This document shows positions 1 through 11,400 of a stretch of 64,000 bases of DNA, one piece after another (within the stretch, counting starts at the first letter, position 1; each line of letters opens with the position of its first letter). The stretch comes from Camarhynchus parvulus (taxonomy: Eukaryota; Chordata; Aves; Passeriformes; Thraupidae). A model generated the notes under the pieces. It ran no database searches. It saw only the letters and a program-made list of their open reading frames with translations, and was not told where the DNA came from. Both the position numbers and the translations under genes were made by a program. The stretch covers positions 3,398,126 to 3,462,125 of the forward strand of contig NC_044597.1 in assembly GCF_901933205.1 (NCBI RefSeq), read 5' to 3'.

Positions 1-1237
1 AGGTGACAGTGCCTTCCTTGGGGAGGCCACTCTGGCTCACAGGTGAGTCCCATCCAATCCCCACCTCAGAGAGCCAGGTGCTGGCTGGAGCTGGGAACTG
101 GCATGGGGTGGCACAGCTCAGGGTCACTTTGGGGTGATTTTGGGGTGATTTTTCCAAAGGAGGTGCCTAGCCCTGAACACATTTTATCCTTCTGAGTTTC
201 CTAGGGCTGTGAGCAGAGCCAAAGCCTGTGTGTGCTCAGAGCTGGCTGCAAGTGGGACCAGAGCATGGAGTCACCTTTTCTACTGCCAAAACCTTCCTCC
301 TTCCCCAGCCTTAGTGCTTTACTGTCCTTTAAAACCACCCAAACACCCCAGGATAGAGAAAATGCTCAGCTTGAGGGACCCAACCCAACATTATTCCCCT
401 TTGGCCCCCTCCAGCTGGAGTCAGGCTGATGTGTGTGAGATACTGAACGTCCTCAGGTTAGAAATTCCGTCTGCCAAGGATGTCATCCAGGTGAATTTTA
501 CCAGCCAGGAAAAGGAAAGCTGCCAGGAAATCGCTCCCACTGCAATCCCACAGCAATCACAGATGGGAAGGGGCTGTGCTGGCCATGTCAAACTGTTTGC
601 CCAGGGATGTAAGGACAGGAAAAAACAATGGCTGGTAATAAATGAAAGGTTGGAAAGATTGTAAAGTGTGATGAAGGAATTTAAGGCAGGGAGTTTATAT
701 GGCCTATTTCCTGATAAAATCAGACGTTTCAAAGTGTCCCTTCACAGTGTGGCAACACTGCAGCGAGCCCAAGGCATTTATGGGCAGCAGAATAGGCAGT
801 TTCCTTGAAAAATGATATTTCAGAGACATGGTTTTAAAGGTTGCTCCACGGCTCTGTGCCCACTGACACTGGAAGAAACCCTTGAGCCAAAATGTCCAGC
901 AATCCAGAAGGATGCTGGGGGTTATTTATCACCCCCTGCTCCCAGTGTGGGAATGCTGAGTGCAGCACTCAGGCCTGTCTGCTCTGGGCTGGACCCTGCA
1001 AACACAGATTTGAGACATGGTCACCTTTCAATGCGTTTTTCAGTCTTCTCCCTGCAATTTAGCAGGGATAACAGCGCAGTGATGACGGCGTGGCAGACCC
1101 TTGGATGGCGACAGACGCCCTTTAACCAGACTGATAATGGCTTTGCCTTTGAACCAATCTCCCTCCTCGAGGCAGCACCTTTGCCACGAGGCAGTAACCC
1201 AGGACAGGCTGTCCCCAGGTCTGCTGCTCCTCCCAGA

Positions 1238-1469
1238 AATGTGGCTGTGCTGCCTGGTACCCCTGGAAAGAAGCAGGAGGAGCTCAACCCCAATGCTCCA
1301 GCTGGAAAGGAGTCTGTGCCTGTTGCTCCCTCTTCATTTATTGTCACAGCAGAAATGTGTCTGTGCTGCCTGGTACCCCTGGAAAAAGGCAGGAGGAGCT
1401 CAACCCCAGGGCTCCAGCTGGAAAGGAGCACAAACTTCTTGTTTCCTCTTCATTTCTTGTCACAGCTGA
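1238..1469. repeat. Tandem duplication, about 116 bp, two copies
   Basis: Two adjacent copies share the order: a start like aaatgtgnctgtgctgcctg, a block ending ggagctcaacccc, then ctccagctggaaaggag, then cctcttcattt and cttgtcacagc or attgtcacagc. They differ by scattered substitutions, so the duplication is not recent. The duplicated unit is open in one frame, but no protein family is recognised, and I regard it as non-coding. Confidence 0.75.
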
Positions 1470-4418
1470 AATTCGGACAGGCTGAAGCACAGTCCCCACC
1501 ATGGCTGAGGGCTGGGCTGCGGCTGCTGCCCGGGGGATGCAGGGCAGGCACAGCCCTTGGCAGCTGGAGCACCGACTCCTCACCTGCCCCAGGCTTACCT
1601 TGCTCTGCTCCAGCTGCCAGCAGCTGGCCGGCAGCTCCCTGTGGCTTTTTGAGCCTGGCCCCTCTCCAGCCCCGGCTCCCACCCCAAACCCCGCGTCTGG
1701 GGCTTCCCTCTCGCCCCACACCTGCGGGGCACGGAGGGGAGGCGCAGCTCGGCCCAGGTGGGAGGGACCGGGCTCCCGTTAAATCGCAGCTCCCGGAGGA
1801 GCCGCTCCTTGCACGGACCCACCCTTGTGGTTTATGAGCTCCAGGTGCTGGAGGTGCTGCAGCGGAGCCGCGCAGGAGTGGGGACGAGCCCAGGTACCAG
1901 CGCTGATTGCCAGGGCCGCCTCTGCCGTGCCTCTTCCAAGTCCTTTTATTTCCCTTTCAGTTCTCATGCTAATGCTGCGTGCAGCTCGTATCAATTCTTC
2001 CCCTTCCATCGCTCCTCTTGCTGCTGCTTTGCATTTAGCTGGGGGTTATTCTCCTGCCTCGGGAGGAATCTGCCTCAGGGATCTCAAATAAGACAAGATG
2101 TGGTTGTTCCTGCCCCAGCAGTGCTGCCAGGGGGCAGAAACTGAGCCGTGGTGATGCAGGGTGGGGAAGGCTGCTGGATAGTGCTGGGAGCGGCGGTGTG
2201 GAATTATGCATGTTGCTATAGCCGAGGTTCTGAGGTTTTCTCAGTAGTCCATGGGGTTTATGACATGAGCAATTACCTTTCTGACCCTTTGGAAGCTTAT
2301 TTAAGATTTCCAGTGGTGTTTGTTGTCTGTGCATGTGTCCAAGTGCATGTTTCCTCCTCTGCCTCAAGTGAGCTCAGCTGAGGTGAAGTGGCTGGGATTG
2401 TGTGCTCCAGTGTCTCCTTCCTCCCCGTGGGAGGCTGTGGTGTGGGAATTGTGGAGAGTTCAAGGCAATAAAAGTGCCATGTGGGGGCAGAGGTTTGTGT
2501 GGGGCTCTGACTTGCTCAGGGCGTTGTGGTGCCACTGAACCCCAGCCAGGCAGGAAGGTCAAAGCACAGGGAATGGGGTCAGTAACCCCGTGCTGTGAAA
2601 CCAAAAATGCTGTGAAACCAAAACCAGGTTCTGGGCCTCCGTGCTTGTGTCAGAGGAGAAGGGGATTATCTGGAGGATGGCATAGAAACTGTGCAGGTGG
2701 GAGTGCTTGGATCTGCTGCTGGTGTGGGTGGGTGTATTGGGAGGAAAATGGATTTTGGGGAGGGGAGGAAATTAATCCAGTCCCACCTCTACTGCTTGGA
2801 CCCAAGGGAAGAGCATGAAGCATGTTCTTCATGAGGTTTCCAGGCCTGGCTGCAGCTCTGTGCAGTGCAGGGGATGTGCCCAGGCCAGCACAGAGGTTCA
2901 GGGCCCTTCTAAAACACCTGCAGTGTGCAGAGCCCCCCCGTGCAGCAGCTGCCACCCTCTCCCTCCCTTTGTCACCCCTAAATGCAGGGAAAGAGCCTCT
3001 TACACTGCACATTCCTCTGATGCTGCCCACTGAGTCCCACAAGGGCTGGAGGGAGATGTTCCCATGGTCTCAGAGAAGAAACATCCTGGCTTGTGCTCCG
3101 AGGAGCTCGTTAGTGTCTGTTCCTGTAACTCATCTCAAACATTCTTAGGATTTGCTAATTTAGCCTATTTTTAGACAGACACCCTGCTCTAAAGACACTG
3201 CTGTCCCTGAGCCCCCCATGTCAACTGCTCACCCACAAAGAGGGGAGGGAAACTTCTGCTGTGCTGGGACCTCTCTTGGAAAGCAGGACCAGGCTCTGTG
3301 CTGCTCTTGTGCCCGGAGAAGCTCTTGCCAGAGGGGAAAGAGCTGTCCCAGGAGAGGAAAAGGCTGTAAGGCAGTGGGAGGGGGAGCTGCTGGAGCAGCG
3401 ATTTCAACATTCCTAACAACCCGCCTCCTCCAAAGGCCTGGAGACCCTTCCAGAAGTCTGAAGTGTTGCTAAACAAGCAGCACTTTGGGAGGGGGGGGTC
3501 ACTGGGGGTGGGTGGCTCCCGCTGGGGATGCTCTCGGGTTGCACTGGAGGGTTTCTCGCTGCCCCACCAAACATCCTGCTCTGGCACTGCTCATGTGGAT
3601 GCTGCCCCATGGTGCGGCTCCGGGGGCTGGGCAGATACCAAGATGCTGTCTGGGATTTCATAAACGCTCCCCTTTTTCTTGCTGCTGAGGCTCCTAATCG
3701 CTCGTGTCTGAGCGAGGGAGGAGGCTCTGACAAACTCCCCCTCGGGCAAACCCCTCCTCGGGGCACCAGGTGCTGGAACCCCCCGGAGCTGGGCTGTGGA
3801 TTCTTATCTGCCATGTGATACCGCGGCTCTCCCTGCTCTGCAGGGAAAACACAGCATAACCATGGGAACTTTCTTCCTCAACCCCCTAAGCACGCCCCTC
3901 TAATCCAGGCAAGTCGTCCGCAGCCCTCGCAGCGATTAAACCGCGTGTAATGAGCTCTGGAAATCCTGGGTGTCCCAGCAGTTCCCTCTGCCCTTCCTGG
4001 CCAGGGGATGTGTAACAGCCTTGTCATCGGGAGGCTCCCAGGGCTCACGTTGCAAGGGAAAAACAACGAGCCTTGGCAGCTGGCTGAGCTGTTTTGGGGT
4101 CTGCACGGACAGGGAGCGAGGCCGTGTCCCGGCTCGGATGTCTGAGCTCCAAATAACCGCGCTGGGACGCCCAGCCCGCAGCTGCCGCCGATGCTGCGGG
4201 GCAGCGCTGCCAGCTCTGGTGCCCAGAGAGGGGCTGCGGGGGTCCCACCGAGCTCCTGCAGAGGAAACAGGAGGGACTTTGCTCTGTGAGCATCCCCGGG
4301 CTCGGCCCGTGGCGGGGCTGAGCCGTGCCCGGCGGCTTTGGGAAGGGCGGGCGGTGATCGGGGTGTGCCCGCCCAGCCCTGGCCCCAGGGCGCCCGGTCC
4401 TGGAGCCGCGCCCAGCAG

Positions 4419-4630
4419 CGCCCCAGACACAGCACCCCATTCCCTGCAGCCCCCCAGACACAGCACCCACCTCCTGCAGCCCTCCAGACACAGCACCCTG
4501 TGCCCTGCAGCCCCCCAGACACAGCACCCTGTGCCCTGCAGCCCCCCAGACACAGCACCCACCTCCTGCAGCCCCCCAGACACAGCACCCTGTGCCCTGC
4601 AGCCCCCCAGACACAGCACCCCACACCCTG
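4419..4630. repeat. Minisatellite, 30-31 bp unit, about seven copies
   Basis: The unit contains the core ccagacacagcaccc followed by ccctgcagcc or cctcctgcagcc. Copies alternate between a gtgccctgcag ending and a cacctcctgcag ending. Because one 30-31 bp unit is almost a multiple of three, it creates spurious repetitive open frames on both strands. It lies upstream of TNS4 with no sign of coding function. Confidence 0.9.
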
Positions 4631-5903
4631 CCCCACCTGGGTGCTCCAGTCCCAGTCTGACACCCCCAGCCCAGCTCATTTTCCTACCTCAGGGGTGCCT
4701 GCCAAGAGCTGGGGTTAGTGGGCTGAGCTGCAGCTCCAGATGCCTCACTGAGGACATTTCTAAGTGTCCATCTGCCTATGAAATCTGTGACTTGTCCCCT
4801 TCAACTTAGACAGAGTTCTGTTCCACAGCCTGCTTCCAGCAGCAGAAACTCTGCCATTTCCAGGCTGGTTGTGTTTGTGCCAGCTTATTTCCATCCCTTT
4901 CTGTGCTAGCCTTGAGACAACAGAGCTCCTTCCCTGGAATTTCCATGCAGCCAGTGGATCTCCCAGGCCTGGCTGAACCAGCCTGTCTGGGCATGGCTGC
5001 AGTGCTGGGGTTCCCTCTGCTTGATTCTGCCCCAGAATCAGGGCACAGAGCCCAGGGCATGGCTCATGGCACAGGCTCCTACCTGTGCCCATGCCTGGCA
5101 TCTCTTCCCTGCCCAGGGGCACAGCCAGACCCTGCCCAGCCCATTCCCTGTGGCTCTGGGGAGGTCCTGATCTCTGTGGGCAGCATTTGCCTGGGCCACT
5201 CTGGTGGCCAGCAGCCACCCTGTGATTCCTCCTTCCCCTCAGCCCTTCCCCTTTGCTGCTCCAAGCACAAAACCCCACAGCCAAGGCTCAAAATTCCTCT
5301 GAGGAGCTTGGGAGACCTCTCACTTCAACCCAGAGAAGGGAAGGGAGGAGAAATGAGGTTTGGAGGCTAATTCTGGCAGCATCACACTTGAGAAAGATCA
5401 AAAACTCAGGGCAGGAGTACAAGAAAGGAGGGAAGCTGTTGCGTGCATGCTCCTGGAGGCCCCGACAGCCCTGGTTCATGCATCCTGCACGTTATTTCTG
5501 TACCTACTTAAATTAAAACCAGCCTTGTCTTGTGGATGCTGACTGGAGCCAGGCAGTTCTTCTCCCCAGGGGAGAATCCAATTTTCACTCCATCTCGCTT
5601 GTGTTTTTGACCTGGAATGACTCTGCTTTTTATATTTAACAAACGCTCCCTCCGAGCCTGGGACCACGCTGCGCTTCTCACGCAGAGCTGGCACTGCTGT
5701 GGCACACGGTGCCCCGTGCCAGGAGACCTTGGGTGGTTCCCCAAGGTGGGCATCTGCTTACCTGGGCTCTGACCTGCACCCCCTGGCAGAGCTGTGCTGT
5801 CACTCCTGAGGTGGCAGAAACTTTGTGGGCAGAGTCCTGGCATGGAAAGGGGGAAGGAGGGCTGGGTGCCAGCCTGCTCCTGCATCCATTGTGCCCTGGG
5901 GCT

Positions 5904-6098
5904 GGGAATGCCAAGGAAGAGCCAGGGGCTGGTGCTGGGCTCTGGGAACCCAAGGAAGAGCCAGGGGCTGGTGCTGGGCTCTGGGAATGCCAAGGAAGAG
6001 CCAGGGGCTGGTGCTGGGCTCTGGGAACCCAAGGAAGAGCCAGGGGCTGGTGCTGGGCTCTGGGAATGCCAAGGAAGAGCCAGGGGCTGGTGCTGGCC
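5904..6098. repeat. Minisatellite with alternating 40 and 39 bp units
   Basis: Five near-identical units share aaggaagagccaggggctgg and tgctgggctctggga. Units alternate strictly between a form starting gggaatgcca (40 bp) and one starting gggaaccca (39 bp). This gives a 79 bp higher-order period, A-B-A-B-A. The near-perfect identity points to recent homogenisation. Confidence 0.9.
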
Positions 6099-6917
6099 AT
6101 GGCACAGCCAGCAGGGAGGGCACTGTGGGCTGTGGCACTGCTGCAGTCAGAGGAGGGACCCCACTACCTGCAGCCCCCCAATTTCTGGCAGATCCCTTCC
6201 CAGCTGGTTCTCCACAGGGATAGCCAGCTCCAGACTCAGTCCATCCCCTCTGGGAACTGTGGCAGACCTGGCTGCGACAGCACAGCCCCAAATTCCCAGA
6301 GGTTCCCACCTCTAGGAATAATTAGCAACAATTCAGAGCTGCCTAATTCAGGCTCCGGAGGTGCTTCCCTTGCTGCAGCACAGCCCTGCTCCCACTCCTG
6401 GCACTGAAACTTCTCAGAGGCTCAGGAGACACGGCGGGGGCCGGGCTGACAGCGAGGTGAATGGGGTTGAGGTATTTATTCACTCCTGCAGCTCTCAGAA
6501 ACCCTGGAGAGGCTTTACCTGCCCTGACTCGCCCGGGGCTGGGTGCTGACAGCAGCAGCGATGTTTTGCTTCGAATTCCCTGCATTTGATGAGCCCGTGT
6601 GTCTCTCTAGCAAGATATGGGGCTTCTCCGGGGTTATATAACTCAGCCAGGGCAGAGCTGCCCTGTTCGGAGGCACCCCCCGTTCCTGCTCTGACACCTG
6701 GCAGGGTAATTAGTGTAATTAGTCACTGATTACGGGCGGTGACGCAGGGCACCAGCCCAGCTCCTGCCCGCGCCCACGGGGCTGAGGGACTGCCTGGGAG
6801 CAGAGTGTCTGCTTCCTAATCCTGTGACTCCATCGTTAATCAGCCCGGGATAAGAGAGTAAATAATTCTGTCATTGGAGGCTGGTGCAGGGCAGGACAAA
6901 TATTTTACTAAGTGTAC

Positions 6918-7288
6918 TGTGACAGTGTTCACAGGGGCCTTGAGATGAGGATCTGACTCCATGTTTCAGAAGGCTTGATTTATTATTTTATGATCTATAT
7001 TATATTAAAACTATACTAAAAGAATAGAAGAAAAGATTTCATCAGAAGGTTTGCTAAGAATAGAGTAGGAAGGAATGATAACAAAGGCTTGTGGCTCAGA
7101 CTCTGTGCGAGCCAGCTGACTTTGATTGGCCATTAATTAGAAACAACCAACATGGGCCAATCACAGATCCACCTGTTGCATTCCACAGCAGCAGATAACC
7201 ATTGTTTACATTTTGTTCTTGAGGCCTCTCAGCTTCTCAGGAGGAAAAATCCTAAGGAAAGGATTTTTCATAACAGATGTCTGTGACA
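6918..7288 (+). mobile_element. Solo LTR of an endogenous retrovirus (ERVK-like)
   Basis: This is a 371 bp element starting TGTGACAG and ending CTGTGACA, so it has the TG...CA ends of retroviral LTRs. It is flanked by gtgtac (6912-6917) and gtgcac (7289-7294), a six-base target duplication with one mismatch. Six bases is the length typical of class II (ERVK) integrations. The AT-rich first third, with an attaaa-type polyadenylation-like motif, and the later run of short promoter-like sequence fit an LTR. I recognise the sequence as a family common in songbird genomes, from memory only. No internal retroviral genes remain. Confidence 0.8.
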
Positions 7289-8406
7289 GTGCACCCCTCT
7301 GTTTGTGAGTGTCATACGCCAGATCTGCACAGGATGTGGATAGGGAGCCCTAAGCTGGGGCATCAACTCCTGCCCCCAAAGCTTTGGCTCTGGAACTCTG
7401 CATCCCCCGTGGTCTCCACCAATTCTGCCCTTCCCAGGGACCAGAGAGGCCAGTGTGGTGCTGGCACAGGGACTGTGCTGGGCCTGGATGTCCCCAGCAC
7501 GGAGCTCTGGGCTGCCACAGTGGGTACAGAGGGGTGCAGGGTTATTGTCCTCATCCCAAGGCAAAGGAGTGAAGGTGGCAGCGTGTTGCTGAGGGACAGC
7601 TCCTGCCCAGCAGCTGGGGGCACCCCATCTGGCTGCTGATGCAGAAGGACAACTTCCCCACCTCCAAACAGCATCCCAAGACCCTTTTCCCCAAACCTCT
7701 GAGGGAAGCCAACTTCATTCCACAGGGGTTTATAATGGGGAATAAAAAAACACTTTCTGCCTAAAGCAAAGTATTCAAAACCTATCTGCAGTCAGATTCC
7801 TCAAGCAGCACCACCACTGAGGCAGCAGCCACGTCCACAGGCCTCCAGACTTGTGTTGTACCAGGAAAAGAAAATCCTGGATTAGCTGTACACCCTCCTG
7901 CAGGACACTGGCCTGGCAGGCAGCTCCAGCTCTCTGCCCCACAGGGCTCCAGCCTTGCTGGCTCCCAGGGGTCAGGGTCCCATGGAAAGGCTGCTAGAGC
8001 CTTCATTTCATTCTTAATCCAGAAAAATAAGCAAATAAAAGCAGGATTCCATTTTAGGCCTCTGTATCCTGAAAAGCTGCTGCCAACGAGCCTCTCATGT
8101 GCTTGCCTAGCTACGCTCAGGCACTGGGAGCAGAGGCTGGAGGGGCTGGAAAAGCAGCACAGGGGGACTTGATTTCATATGAGCTGAATTCCAGCTTTCA
8201 CTCCAGTGGAAAAGTCCATAAAAACGGGGATTTGGAGTCTGCTCCTGCCCCGGGCATGCCTGTGTAACCACTCCTCTCTGCATTCCTCAGATTCCTGTTC
8301 CGCTGGAGACTGGATAGAAGACGGGGTCTGAGGTCCCTGCTGGAAGAAGGAGGAGGAGGAAGAGGTTTCCCTTGGCCTCTAAGCTGTGAAAGCGGAAAAC
8401 CAAAGC

Positions 8407-11400
8407 ATGTCACAGGTCATAGAATCCCACGTGCTGCGTGTTGGGCAGACTGTGTGCATTTCCTCACCGGAGGAAAGCAAGGGCCTGCACCCAGCGGGGT
8501 ACCCCAGGCTGCCGGGCAAGTACGTCTACTACTCCACAGAAAGCTGGACTGATCCCCCCTCCATGGTGCACCCCAAGGCTCACCTGCTCCCCAGGTATGG
8601 AGCCCAGCCCCTGCCAGAGCTGGTGGCTGCTCACACGCAGGGGAAGGACCAGCAGAATTCCTCCTTGGAGAGACCCCCTGCACCGAGCCAGCCAAAAGAG
8701 GAGGAGAACAGCAGCACGGACCCTGAGGATCAGCCAATGTCTCCCTCTCTGGATATAACCATAGAGACTCTCAACCAGATGATCCTAGAGATTGATCCCA
8801 CCTTCCAGCCACTGCCATGCAGGCCAGTGAGGGCTGCAGGCCAGCCTGCTGCTCAGGGTGACACTGCGGCCACCAAGAAGCAGGAGCAGGAGGCAATAGG
8901 TGAGGCAAAGGCAGCACTTGGGTCACCAAAGCTCCCATCTGGTAAAAATCAGAGCCTGGTTGGGCACATGTCTGTTCTTTTGACCCACACAAGGTCCTGA
9001 GCTCCTGGGGAGGTTGGAAATGGGCACCAGGGACATTCCCTGCTGTCCCCAGGAGGATCACTGTCCTGACATCAGGGCTCCATATTAAGGAGCAGCTGTG
9101 TGTCCAAGCTCTGCCTGACTCCAGTGCTTCCACAGCCCTGCTCTGATCACTGTTGATGTGTCTCCTGTCCAGAAAGGAGCAGGGAAAACAGCTTTTAGTT
9201 CTACCTGATGTCCATTTCCCCGTGTTTGAAGAAAACAATTCTCATTACAAATGGGGACTTGCAGCTGTTGGAAAACTTCTAATCCCAGTTGTCACCACCA
9301 GTGACAGGCTCTGGGTGCCCAGTGAGGACCCTGCTCCCCTCAAGGGCAGCAGAACCTTTCCCAGGGTCACACTTGACCTGTGGGAGCACATGGCTTTGCA
9401 GCCAGATTTCCAGAGCCCTGGGCTAAGGTATCGAGTGTTGCACAACCATCCCATTTAAGTGTTCCTAACCCTTGTGCCAGGGAAATTCTTTTTCCAGGGC
9501 TTGTGCACTCCCTGGGCAGCATACCTGGCATAGGCAAGGCACCAGCAGCACATACCAGCCCTGCCTCTGCTCACAGTGCCTTGTGTGACCCCTTGTGCAA
9601 CTCTTCCCTGTCATCCCTGCAGCCCAAATTCTGATTTTTTACTCCTGCCTGGGCTCTCCTGCTCATTTTGGGTGTTCAACACCCTGTGCACGGGGCAGCC
9701 CCAGCACAAGGGGAGCTGACACTGCTGACAGGACAGGTTCAGGGTGGTTCAGGTGCCTCAAGCCTCACTGCTTCCCAAAAGCTTTACTGCCCATCCTTGT
9801 CTTTACACATGGAAATACCTCCACAATCAGTCCCCCACAGCAAGGTCAAATTTGAGGGTGTTAAAGACAAAAAAAAAAAAAAATTCAATTCTCCCTGAGG
9901 CCTCATGCAAACATAGGGAGAAGGATGAGGAGGGTGTGAGGGTGTGCAAGGCACTGCAGGAGCCAGGCAATTCCAGAGCAGACAGTGTCTGCTTCCTGCT
10001 GGGATGGACAGGGTGGCCTTGCAGATAAAATACTGTGCCAAAGTGCAGATCCAGCTCTGGCTGCTCAGTGCCTGACCCATTGCACTGCTCAGGGGCTGGA
10101 GCCCCAAGCAGCTCCAGCACAGGTAACGTGCTAATGGTCTGGAGAATCTGGCTGCAAGCGTGGAACTGAACATCTGGAAAGCTGGCCACGAATTCCATGG
10201 GGAAAGCCTCACCCCAGCTTTCATTTTCTTTTAACAGCTCTTGGTTTTTTACACAAACTTCCTCCCATAGTGCAGCATTCACTCACCTGCTCCTGCTCCA
10301 GCCCTGCAGCCTGTGCCCTGGTGTGAGGGTGGCAGGGACTGATGGTGCCCAAGAGAGGTGAGAGGGGCCTGTTCTTGTCTTTTTTAGTGGAGACCATGAG
10401 GAAGCTTTAAACACGGCACTAAATCTTGATGAGCCCCTTCCAGCTCAGCAGAATCTGTGAAATGCTGCAGCAACAGGAGGCACCTTCATGAGAGGCATTA
10501 TTCCTTCTGGATCCTTCTAGATCCTAGAGGAGAAAGGAGATCTCAGATCTTGGCTTGCGTGACATCTGGGCTCCGTGTTTGTGGCACTTTTGCCACTCCT
10601 TGATGCTGGAAAACTTGCCAAGGTCTTGAGCAAATATTTGAGGTTTAACCACAGGTGATAAGAGGAGCAAAGGCAGAGAAGTAGGAGGTAAAAGGCCTCA
10701 TCAGCCCGGTGCACAGACTCTTGTCAGTTCTTTAAAGAACAATTAAAAATCCCCTTTTTTTTTCTCATTTTGGGGAGATATTGACAAAAAGCACCCGGCC
10801 AGCTCACTGCAAGGGTGTGAGCACTGGTGCCAGGGCACATGGCCACAGAGCTGCCCCCAGGCTGGGCACTGGAGGAGCTGCTGCTGGCAGCAGCTCTGGC
10901 TCTGGCTCTGTCCTGCCATGATCCAGCTGTGTCTCCACTGGGGACCAGCCCTCCTGGCACACCCAGTGCCTCCTTGGCTGTGTTTATCCAATTTTCTGCT
11001 GGGATTGGCACAAAGGGACTCAGAGAATCACTTCTGTACAACCCTGTGCTTTTCCTGCTCATCCAGCTCCGTGCCCCAGAGCTCAGGCTGGTGCTTGGGC
11101 CAGCAGCTCTCACACAGCAGGTCCATCAGGACCTGTCACAGCACGGGCAGGGAGCTCAGGGCTGTCAGAGCAGTTTGTCTTTGCTGCAGCAAAAAGGATT
11201 TTCCCTTTCTGAGAAACTCCTTTGAGAAGGGGAACTTTGCTGAACTCCATGGCAGGGCAAGGAGCAGGAGCTGAAAGCAAAGCTGGGCACGTCCAGGCTG
11301 GAAGGGAGGTGCACACCTCTGGCTCTGGAGTGATGAAGTGATTAACCACAGCAGCAGCTCCTCTGGGATGTGATGAATCTGCCATTGCTGCAAGCACTCA

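Larger units (their letters stand above)
1..8290. other. TNS4 upstream or 5' intron region, no coding gene recognised
   Basis: No open frame here resembles a known protein, and the longer frames fall in GC-rich or tandemly repeated sequence. The stretch lies before the splice acceptor that opens the first TNS4 coding exon, so it is either the first TNS4 intron with an untranslated exon or flanking intergenic DNA. I could not place the untranslated first exon. A TATA-like run near 6634-6642 and GC-rich sequence at 1600-1900 are candidates only. It holds a tandem duplication (1238-1469), two minisatellites (about 4419-4630 and 5904-6098) and a solo LTR (6918-7288), listed separately. Confidence 0.6.

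Noticed and set aside
812..1837. 341-codon open frame upstream of TNS4
   Set aside because: Composition follows GC-rich sequence and the local tandem duplication. No domain, and no start context or splice pattern, supports a gene.
3878..4679. Overlapping long frames with Cys/Trp/Gly repeats on the minus strand and Pro/Gln/His repeats on the plus strand
   Set aside because: They are translations of the 30-31 bp minisatellite, which has no stops in several frames.
8386..8406. Upstream non-ATG (GTG) extension of the TNS4 frame by seven codons
   Set aside because: The ATG at 8407 begins with MSQV, as in mammalian TNS4. The codon at 8386 is GTG and is not expected to start a vertebrate protein.
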